The notes under the pieces: model-generated | Told to the model about the DNA's origin: nothing | The model's database searches: none | Seen by the model: the letters and a program-made list of their open reading frames with translations, nothing else | Assembly (NCBI GenBank): GCA_965220485.1 | Contig: OZ244832.1 | Location: 2,666,001 to 2,730,000 of the forward strand | Source: Aldehydirespirator sp965220485 | GTDB lineage: Bacteria; Actinomycetota; Acidimicrobiia; Acidimicrobiales; Aldehydirespiratoraceae | DNA: 64,000 nt | Reading direction: 5' to 3' | Position numbers and translations under genes: made by a program | Shown here: positions 16,392-24,011 of the stretch, piece after piece | Numbering within the stretch: the stretch's first letter is position 1 | Layout: each line of letters starts with the position of its first letter

Positions 16392-17379
16392 AGCGCCAGG
16401 CGATGCTCGATCAGGTCGACGAAGGCGGGGTTCAACTCGATGCCCACCCAGCGGCGACCCAGTTCACGAGCGGCCAACAACGTCGTTCCCGATCCGGCGT
16501 AAGGATCGAGCACCACGTCGCCGGGCTCGCTGGTGATCATCACGCACTGGCGGGCCAGCGTCATCGGCATCACCGCGGGATGGTCGTCCACGCCGCTGTC
16601 GGCGCGCCGGCGAGGCGCGGTGTTGATGTCCCACACGGTGCGAAGCCGCCGGTCATTGGGACCCCGTACCGCGTCTACGTCGTAGTAGTAGTCCTGGCTC
16701 TTGGACAACAAGAAAACCGTCTCGTGAGCCTTGGTGGGTCGGTCCTTCACCGACTCGGGATGCGCGTTGGGCTTGTTCCAGATCACCTCCGAACGCAGCC
16801 ACCATCCCGCGTCCTGCAGCGCCAGCGCAAGGCGCCAGGGAACCCCGATGAGGTCCTTGGGCTTGAGCCCTTCGGGCGTCGACGGGCGAACCCGCATCGC
16901 CCGGGCCCGGTTCTTGCGATCCGGAGCCCGGTAGCGGCGGTTGCCGGAGGTGTAGCTGTCGCCCACGTTGAGCCACACCGTGCCATCGTCGGTTAGCACC
17001 CGGCGCACCTTGTCGAATGTCACCGCGATGCTCTTGACGTAATCGCCCAGCGCGTCGTCCCGCCCGATCTGCCCGTCCGCCTCGTAGTCGCGAAGCGACC
17101 AATACGGCGGCGATGTCACCACAGTGCGCACACTGCGATCCGGCAGCATGTCGAGCCCCGCAACGCCGGCCCGCAGATCAGCACTGAATCATCCATCTGA
17201 CCCACGGACTCGGCGTCACTAGAGGCCACGCGTCGGTACGGCATCGCCGAGCCCAGTTCCTCGCGGCGTTTCATCGCCTCCGACGCTAACCGCTCCCGCC
17301 TCGTCAAGGGAGGATCTTCGACACCGATATCGAACAGACGTTCGCCCATAGCGCGCACAGTACGGAAGACCTGTGACAC
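16388..17379 (-). pseudogene. TSPPY-type DNA methyltransferase (N4-cytosine or N6-adenine), frameshifted near the N-terminus
   Basis: The main frame (ATG 17149) has VVTSPPYWSLRDY (motif IV), the target-recognition region, and near the C-terminus VVLDPYAGSGTTLLAARELG (motif I), the beta-class order. The upstream frame (17379 or ATG 17346 down to about 17165) encodes MDDSVLICG, which normally precedes 'LPDxSVxxVVTSPPYW'. One base lost near 17155-17160, in a short G run, would explain the break. An internal start at 17149 would still give nearly the whole catalytic domain, so activity cannot be excluded. It pairs with the truncated nuclease just downstream. Confidence 0.75.
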
Positions 17380-17533
17380 TCCGAAACCGGCACTGCGACG
17401 GTTGCTCGTGAAATCCCCAGGCCTGTCCCCAGGGAGCAGCTAAGAATCCCCAAGAATCCTCTACGGAATGTGACCGAGGTCAACAGGGCCGTGTGCTAAT
17501 GCTGGTCTCATGCGGAGATTCGTCTGCAGACAG

Positions 17534-17992
17534 CTAGGGCTTGAGCCCGAAGGCCGCAGCCGCTTCAGGGCCGTCGAGGATCACTGCTGCGGCTTCGAGG
17601 GCCTCGTCTCGGTCGCTGGCGGCGGCGGCGGCCTCGACGGCTTCCCCGAAACGGGGATGTGGCACCTCGAGGTCGAGGGGAGCGTCGCCCCAGTAGCCGG
17701 CCTGCCGAAGCGCAAGGCGTGCGAGGCGATACGCGGCGCTGCGCGCGGTGGGGTCTATGGGCGCCTCGATGAGCTGGGACGGGTCTCGCTCAAGCAGCTC
17801 TACGACATCAGGACGCGCCAACAGCGCCAGATGGTCCTCTGTCCATCCCGGCGTGGGGGTGAACACCAGGGTGCCGTCGTGGGTCTCGGTGACCACGTAC
17901 GTGTCGTGTTCGGCACGGCCCACATCGCTCAACTCGGCCTGGCGGTGCTGGTCGAGGTGAACGAGCCGGCCGGGGCGGGTAGTGGCCATTGT
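17534..17992 (-). CDS. Hypothetical acidic protein, 152 residues
   Basis: I chose ATG 17992 (MATTRPGRLVHLDQHRQAEL); the frame is open further up but that part has Arg/Pro-rich, non-coding character. The N-terminal half looks beta-rich (DTYVVTETHDGTLVFTPT), then helices (DVVELLERDPSQLIEA). The C-terminal half is Ala/Glu-rich and helical (EAVEAAAAASDRDEALEAAA). The first half vaguely recalls small antitoxins, but no family is certain. It stands alone at the right end of the island. Confidence 0.5.
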   Translation of the reverse strand, partial: TMATTRPGRLVHLDQHRQAELSDVGRAEHDTYVVTETHDGTLVFTPTPGWTEDHLALLARPDVVELLERDPSQLIEAPIDPTARSAAYRLARLALRQAGYWGDAPLDLEVPHPRFGEAVEAAAAASDRDEALEAAAVILDGPEAAAAFGLKP

Positions 17993-18552
17993 CGGGGAGT
18001 GGCTCCGTGCGGGTTGTGTTCTCTCAGGGGTGGAGGTGCAACCACGGTAGCGGAATCCTCCACGCGGAATCCACCAGGTGGCGAGAGGGCCGCGCGAATC
18101 TCGTCGTTTGGCGGTCGTCCTACGCGGTCTCTCCAGCCTGTTCGGGGGAGGCCAGTAGAGTGAGAATCGCATGATTGTCGTTTGGACCGACGAAGCCCTA
18201 TTTCTTCTTTCTTGTCTCTTTCTCGTCTTCAAGCGGACAATTTTTTGGTCAGAATGGGACGTGCGAATGAGAGTCGGCGCAGCAAGCTGTGGGCTGATCA
18301 ACGCTAGGCGGACGCCATCAACGGATGCCGGACGGGGCGAGTTGCTGGACGCCACGGGCTAGGTGCCGCGGGCCGGAAGCCCTAGAAGGCTCAGCACGAC
18401 CAGATGGGGACCATCGCGGTGTAACACAGGAACCGGAGCCAGTGTCGCCCAGCTACCGGAACCGCGTCCCAAAGGTGTAACACACCTACCGGAGCCAACG
18501 CGTCAAGCATGTACCGGGACAGCACACCCGATTCGGGATCGCATATTAGAAA

Positions 18553-18699
<147 letters not shown>

Positions 18700-18761
18700 G
18701 CGCAATTCTACCGGGGGCCACTAGCCGCCCGCAACGTCTCGGAGCCCGCGCCCCCCGGCCG

Positions 18762-19532
18762 TCACTTGGGGGGCAGGCGGATGCCGGCGTCCACCCTTAT
18801 GGTCTCGCCGTTCATGTAGTCGTTGGTGAGCAGCTCCATCACCATCGACGCCAGCTCGTCGACGGTGCCCAGACGCTTGGGGAACAGCACCCCCTCGGCC
18901 AAGCGAGCCTTGAACTGCTCGCCCTCGGGCCCGGTGCCGTAGATGGGCGTGTTGATCAGCCCTGGCGCGATGGTGTTGACCCGCACTCCGATCGGCACCA
19001 GGTCGCGGGCTAGGGGCAGGGTCATGCCCACCACGCCGCCCTTGGAGGCCGAGTAGGCGTTCTGACCGGTCTGGCCGTCGAAGGCCGCCACCGAGGCCAT
19101 ATTCACAATCGCGCCCCGCTGGCCGTCGGCGTCCACCGGCTCGGTGCGGGCCATCGCGGCCGCAGCCAGCCGGATGCAGTTGAACGTGCCGATCAGATTG
19201 GTGGCCACCACCCGCTCGAAACGCTCCAACGGCATCGGCTGGCCGTGGCGGTCCACGGTGCGCACCGCGGACGCGATCCCCGCGCAGTTGACCAGCACCC
19301 GCAACGGACCCAGCTCGCCGGCACCCTCCACTGCGGCCTGCACCGGCACCTCCTCGGCCACATCGCCCTCCACGAACACCCCACCCACCTCGGTGGCCGC
19401 CTCGGCCCCCTTGCCTGCCTGGATGTCGAGGACCACGCAGTGCGCGCCCAGCCCAGCCAGCCGGTGCGCGCAAGCCCGTCCGATGCCCGAAGCCCCTCCG
19501 GTGACGATGGCCGCAACCCCTGCCAATTCCAT
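18762..19532 (-). CDS. Short-chain dehydrogenase, 3-hydroxyacyl-CoA dehydrogenase type 2-like
   Basis: 256 residues, normal for classical SDRs. TGGASGIG (cofactor loop) lies near residue 11, NCAGIA near 90, the catalytic Ser in NMASVAAFDG and YSASKGG with Tyr and Lys near 165. VLDIQAGKG after the second strand indicates NAD rather than NADP. The insertion after NAG (TVDRHGQPMPLERFERV) is like that in HSD17B10-type 3-hydroxyacyl-CoA dehydrogenases, suggesting a role in fatty acid or branched-chain breakdown. It is a single gene, 62 bp from the tRNA. Confidence 0.85.
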   Translation of the reverse strand: MELAGVAAIVTGGASGIGRACAHRLAGLGAHCVVLDIQAGKGAEAATEVGGVFVEGDVAEEVPVQAAVEGAGELGPLRVLVNCAGIASAVRTVDRHGQPMPLERFERVVATNLIGTFNCIRLAAAAMARTEPVDADGQRGAIVNMASVAAFDGQTGQNAYSASKGGVVGMTLPLARDLVPIGVRVNTIAPGLINTPIYGTGPEGEQFKARLAEGVLFPKRLGTVDELASMVMELLTNDYMNGETIRVDAGIRLPPK

Positions 19533-19651
19533 GTCAGCCCCCTCTTGACTCGGACCCGGCCCAACTTGACCACGTTACGGCACCACGCCATGCGGATCAG
19601 GATCCAGGACCGCCGGAACCGCCCGCGACCCTCGCCTGAGAACCGCCAGCC

Positions 19652-19998
19652 CCGGGGCGGCCCGCGCCCGGCGGGACTGCGCCGTGTCAGCCGGCCAGGA
19701 CCCTGACCACATCGACCAGCGAGGAGGCTGTTGGGCGGCCCGCGCCCGGCGGGACTGCGCCGTGTCAGCCGGCCAGAACCCTGACCACATCGACCAGCGA
19801 GGAGGCTGTTGGGCGGCCCGCGCCCGGCGGGACTGCGCCGTGTCAGCCGGCCAGAACCCTGACCACATCGACCAGCGAGGAGGCTGTTGGGCGGCCCGCG
19901 CCCGGCGGGACTGCGCCGTGTCAGCCGGCCAGAACCCTGACCACATCGACCAGCGAGGAGGCTGTTGGGCGGCCCGCGCCCGGCGGAGCTGCGCCGTG
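19652..19998 (-). repeat. Tandem 78-bp repeat, about four copies, derived from the 3' end of the APC permease gene
   Basis: The marker GCCGTGTCAG recurs at 19681, 19759, 19837, 19915 and 19993, exactly 78 bp apart. Each unit resembles the last ~53 bp of the permease gene with a 2-bp deletion, and in one minus frame encodes SLVDVVRVLAG plus stop, a variant of the permease tail NSLPDLDNVARVLAD. The units follow the permease stop directly. Confidence 0.85.
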
Positions 19999-22143
19999 TC
20001 AGTCGGCTAGAACCCTGGCCACGTTGTCCAGGTCGGGGAGGCTGTTGGGTGGGCCCAGAACAGTGATCTGGTCGTCGGCCTCCAGCACCAGGTCGGCCTC
20101 GGCCCGCAGCACCCGGCCCTCACGGCTGACCGCCTCCAGGAAGAAGCCGCGGTCGATGGTCAGCGCGCCCACCTGCCGGCCGATCAGCGCCGCGGTCGAG
20201 AGCTCCGGCAGCAGCGGGTACTGGCCGATCGACAGGTCCGGCAGCAGGGCCTCCTTCACCTCAGCCTCATAGGCGGCCTCAGCCACCGCCTCGGCCCGGT
20301 CCGAGTGCAGGTAGGCGGCCAGCTCGCCGGCCAGGCGCAGCACCCGGCCCGGCTCGGTGCTGCACCCCGCCAGGAAGAACAGCGCCTTGACCTGTTCGTC
20401 CCGGCCGCCCCAGGCCGCGGGGATGCGGATGCCGCCCGCGGCCCGCACGATCACCAGATAGTCGTCGTCGGTGTCGAAGAAGGCCACCGGCGTGGCCGTG
20501 GGATGCAGCTCCGACGGCTGGATCCACAGCGAGCCCGACTCCAGGAACCGGTCGGTCACCGTGGCCACATCCACGTTCGTCTGGGATGACAGCACTTCCG
20601 AAGCCCGCACAGCAGCCTCGTTGATGTCGGTGCCCTCGGGGATGCTCACCACCGCGGCCCGAGCGATCAGCCCCGGGTACTCGTCGGCGGAGCGCAGACC
20701 GTGGCTCTGCGCCGCGGCGCTCAGCTCGCGGTCAAGGCCCCGGTCCACCAGCCGTCCCCAGCGCTCGAACACGTGGTAGATGGCCCCGCCGTGCATCGAC
20801 CGGGTGCGACCGTAGAACACGTACCACCCCACTGCCACGGTTACCGACGCCCCGGTGAGCAGCAGCGCCTGAGGGCCGAGCTCGGCGATGAGGTACACGT
20901 TGATGGCGACCGCCACGAGCTGCAAGTACGGGAACAGCGGAGCGGTGAACCCGGGGGCGTAGGAGGCGATCCGCGACGCCCGCAGAACGATCACCGCCGC
21001 ATTCACCAGCGCGAGGGTCAACAGCACGAACGCGCTGGCCATCTTGGCGATGGCGGCCACGTCGAGCGCCAGCACCACCGCCGCCATCCCCGCGCCGGTC
21101 ACCATGACCCCCCACACCGGGGTGTTGAACCGGCTCAACCGACCGAACAGCAGGGTCAGCAGGCGGTCGCGGCTCATCGCCAGCGGGTACCGGGCCGCGG
21201 CGAGGATGCCGGCATTGGCGGCCGACGAGAACGCGGCCAGCGCGGCCAGCGCCACCAGCGCCGCCCCCAGCTCGGGCATCACGCCCTCGGCCGCAGTGAA
21301 GATGGGAGCCAGGTCGTCGTGGAGCTGCTGAGCAGGCACCACGGCCACGGCCACCAGCACGCCCAGGGTGTACACCGCCGTGCCCACCAGCAACGACAGT
21401 CCCATGCCCAGGGGGATGTTCCGGGACGGGTCCCTAATCTCCTCGGCTGCGCTGGCCACGTTCGTCAACCCGCCGTAGGACACGAACACGAAGCCGACGA
21501 CGCTCACCAGTCCACCCGTTCCGTGGACGAAGAACGGGTCCAGTGAGCCGTCGCCGGAGCCGACGGCGGGCAGTCCGGCGACGATGAACCAGCCCATCAC
21601 CGCCAGCACGAACCCGACCAGCACCAGCTGCAGCCCGGCGCTGGCCTTGGACCCGATCACGTTGACGATGGTGAACGCGGCGATGAGGCCGACGGCCAGC
21701 GGCTTGGCCGGCACGTCGAAGGCGATGTTGAGGTAGGCGCTCATGCCGACCAGCGCGAAGGCGTCCTTCAACACCAGCGACAGCCAGGTGGCCAGACCCG
21801 ACACCGTGCCCACCGCCGGCCCGAAGGCCCGCACCAGGAAGTAGTAGGCGCCGCCGGCTCGGGGCATGGCGGTGGACAGCTCGGCCACGCTCAGCATGGC
21901 GGGCACGGCGATCACGCCGGCCAGGGCGTAAGCCAGCACGGCGCTGGGCCCGGCCTCGGCCGCGGCCAGGCCGGGCAGCAGGAACAGGCCGGAACTGAGC
22001 ATGGCACCGGTGCTCAGCACGAAGACGTGGCGAAGCCCCAGTGAGCGGGCCAGCCCGCTGCCGGGCCCGCTCGCGCCGCGGTCGCTCACGTACCGCTCGC
22101 TCGCCGGGCCATTCCCAAACCTACCCCGGCTCCTGGCCGGCAC
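19999..22143 (-). CDS. APC-superfamily amino acid permease with C-terminal EIIA-like and TrkA-C-like domains
   Basis: 714 residues. Twelve hydrophobic segments (about 35-440) with the APC start STGAMLSSGLFLLPGLAAAE and MPRAGGAYYFLVRAFGP in helix 3, as in amino acid/cationic permeases. The cytoplasmic part holds a UspA-like or linker region. A segment near 575-625 (VKALFFLAGCSTEPGRVLRL) resembles PTS EIIA-type 2 domains. The C-terminal GALTIDRGFFLEAVSREGRV...DDQITVLGP matches TrkA-C/RCK-C ligand-binding domains. Such fusions probably gate transport by a nucleotide or metabolite. An alternative start further in (near 22086) is possible. A dispersed leader repeat begins 23 bp upstream. Confidence 0.85.
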   Translation of the reverse strand: MPARSRGRFGNGPASERYVSDRGASGPGSGLARSLGLRHVFVLSTGAMLSSGLFLLPGLAAAEAGPSAVLAYALAGVIAVPAMLSVAELSTAMPRAGGAYYFLVRAFGPAVGTVSGLATWLSLVLKDAFALVGMSAYLNIAFDVPAKPLAVGLIAAFTIVNVIGSKASAGLQLVLVGFVLAVMGWFIVAGLPAVGSGDGSLDPFFVHGTGGLVSVVGFVFVSYGGLTNVASAAEEIRDPSRNIPLGMGLSLLVGTAVYTLGVLVAVAVVPAQQLHDDLAPIFTAAEGVMPELGAALVALAALAAFSSAANAGILAAARYPLAMSRDRLLTLLFGRLSRFNTPVWGVMVTGAGMAAVVLALDVAAIAKMASAFVLLTLALVNAAVIVLRASRIASYAPGFTAPLFPYLQLVAVAINVYLIAELGPQALLLTGASVTVAVGWYVFYGRTRSMHGGAIYHVFERWGRLVDRGLDRELSAAAQSHGLRSADEYPGLIARAAVVSIPEGTDINEAAVRASEVLSSQTNVDVATVTDRFLESGSLWIQPSELHPTATPVAFFDTDDDYLVIVRAAGGIRIPAAWGGRDEQVKALFFLAGCSTEPGRVLRLAGELAAYLHSDRAEAVAEAAYEAEVKEALLPDLSIGQYPLLPELSTAALIGRQVGALTIDRGFFLEAVSREGRVLRAEADLVLEADDQITVLGPPNSLPDLDNVARVLAD

Positions 22144-22165
22144 TCAACACTGGTTCGCGACCTAG

Positions 22166-22290
22166 GGGCCGAGCGAGTAGGCCGCGGTTGACGAGGATTC
22201 TTGAATGGCACTGAGCGAGGCCGTGGCCCGAGCGGCCCGTGAGCGCAGCGAACAAGAGCGGGAGATGCCACGCTGCGCCGCGAGGCGGTC
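22166..22290 (-). repeat. Dispersed ~120-bp leader repeat, copy A
   Basis: Shares with five other sites the block GCCGAGCGxxTAGGCxG (gene-proximal), then GAGCGAGGCC, the core GAGCGGCCCGTGAGCGCAGC and a distal CCGCGAGGCG. It is upstream of the APC permease (minus) and between divergent genes. Confidence 0.8.
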
Positions 22291-22424
22291 ACACCTGCCC
22301 GCGCTGTCTCTGGGCCGCTTGTTCCGCCAGCCCCCTGCAACAAGTCCGATCGCGGCAACCGGCCCCTACGGTCGAACGGCGCGAACGGAACCAGCCTTGC
22401 CGTCGCCGCGACTAGCGTCTGGCC

Positions 22425-23960
22425 ATGAGCTGGTGGCTGTGGGCGCTGGCCGCGATAGGCGCCGTGCTCTTGATCACGACCGTCTACGACGTGGTCCAGA
22501 AGCGCCACGCGGTGCTGCGCAACTTCCCGGTGATCGGCCACCTGCGCTACCTGCTGGAGTCGTTCGGCCCAGAACTGCGCCAGTACATCGTAAGCGACAA
22601 CGACGAGGAACGGCCGTTCAACCGCAACCAGCGCCGCTGGGTCTACGCCACCGCCAAGCGGGAGAACCCGTATTTCGGGTTCGGCTCCGACAACCGGCTC
22701 GACGCCGACGGCTACGTGTTCTTCCGGCACTCGGCCTTCCCGGTGAGCTCCGACGCCCCCCACGGCGAACTGCCAGCGGCCAAGGTGCTAGGAGCCTGGC
22801 GCGGCCGGCCCGGGACCTTCCGGCCCGCGTCGGTCGTGAACATCTCAGGAATGTCCTACGGCTCGCTGTCGGGACCGGCGGTGGAAGCCCTCAACCGGGG
22901 CTCGGCCATGGCCGGATGCCTACACAACACCGGTGAGGGCGGCATCAGCGATTTCCACCGCCGGGGCGCCGACCTGGTGTTCCAGCTGGGCACGGGCTAC
23001 TTCGGCGCCCGGGGCGCCGACGGGCGCTTCTGCATGGACACCTTCCTGGCCAGCCTCCACTCGGCCCCGGTCAAGGCGGTGGAGCTGAAGTTGAGCCAGG
23101 GTGCCAAGCCAGGCCTGGGTGGGGTGCTGCCCGCCGCGAAGGTCACGCAGGAAATCGCCGAGGCCCGGGGCGTGCCGGTGGGCGTGACCGTGCGCAGCCC
23201 CAACCACCACCCCGAGTTCGACGATGTGGCCGGCCTCGTCGACTTCGTGGAGCGGATCGCGGACGCTTCCGGGCTCCCAGTGGGCATCAAGTCGGCCGTC
23301 GGCGACCGCCGTTTCTGGCTGGAGCTGGCGTTCCATATGGCCGACACAGGCCGCGGTCCGGACTTCATCGTGGTCGACGGCGGCGAAGGCGGCACCGGCG
23401 CGGGGCCACTGACGTTCACCGACCACGTGTCCCTGCCCTTCCGGGTGGGCTTCGCCGAGGTCTACGAGGCCTTCGCAGAGGCCGAACTGCATGAGGCCAT
23501 CGTGTTCGGAGGCTCCGGAAAGCTCGGCCTCGCGCCCGACGCTCTGGTGGCCATGGCCATGGGCGTCGACCTGATCAGCGTCGGGCGGGAGGCAATGATG
23601 GCGGTCGGCTGCATCCAGGCCCAGCGCTGCCACAGCGGGCGCTGCCCCACCGGCGTGGCCACCCAGAACAAGTGGCTCACCCGGGGGCTCGATCCGGCCA
23701 GCAAGGCCGTGCGGGTGGCCAACTATGTGGCCGGGCTACGGCACGAGTTGAGGATGCTGGCCGAGGCGATGGGCGAGGAGCATCCGTCGCTGGTAGACCC
23801 GGCCGCGGTGGAGATGCGCATCCGCCGGGGGGAGCTGCTGCCCATACTCGACGCCATCGGCTACTCGGCCGCGGCCAAGGAAGCCCGCATCTCCTTGGGC
23901 GGCGTGGCAAGGGAGGCCCGCATCTTCGCGGCCGCGGTGGCCGAGGAGTCCAGCGCCTGA
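22425..23960 (+). CDS. FMN-binding glutamate synthase-family protein, membrane-anchored
   Basis: 511 residues. The N-terminus has one membrane helix (WLWALAAIGAVLLITTVYDVV). The rest is the FMN-binding domain of glutamate synthase: NISGMSYGSLSGPAVEALNR, HNTGEGGISDFHRRG, LKLSQGAKPGLGGVLPAAKV, FIVVDGGEGGTGAGPLTF. The cysteine cluster CIQAQRCHSGRCPTGV corresponds to the 3Fe-4S site. No amidotransferase domain is present, as in the archaeal-type or stand-alone GltB-like family whose substrate is uncertain. No partner subunit lies nearby. Confidence 0.88.
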   Translation: MSWWLWALAAIGAVLLITTVYDVVQKRHAVLRNFPVIGHLRYLLESFGPELRQYIVSDNDEERPFNRNQRRWVYATAKRENPYFGFGSDNRLDADGYVFFRHSAFPVSSDAPHGELPAAKVLGAWRGRPGTFRPASVVNISGMSYGSLSGPAVEALNRGSAMAGCLHNTGEGGISDFHRRGADLVFQLGTGYFGARGADGRFCMDTFLASLHSAPVKAVELKLSQGAKPGLGGVLPAAKVTQEIAEARGVPVGVTVRSPNHHPEFDDVAGLVDFVERIADASGLPVGIKSAVGDRRFWLELAFHMADTGRGPDFIVVDGGEGGTGAGPLTFTDHVSLPFRVGFAEVYEAFAEAELHEAIVFGGSGKLGLAPDALVAMAMGVDLISVGREAMMAVGCIQAQRCHSGRCPTGVATQNKWLTRGLDPASKAVRVANYVAGLRHELRMLAEAMGEEHPSLVDPAAVEMRIRRGELLPILDAIGYSAAAKEARISLGGVAREARIFAAAVAEESSA

Positions 23961-24011
23961 GAGGCCGGGGGCATGCCTGAGCGCCGGCGGCCCAGGATCT
24001 AGTTCCAGGGT

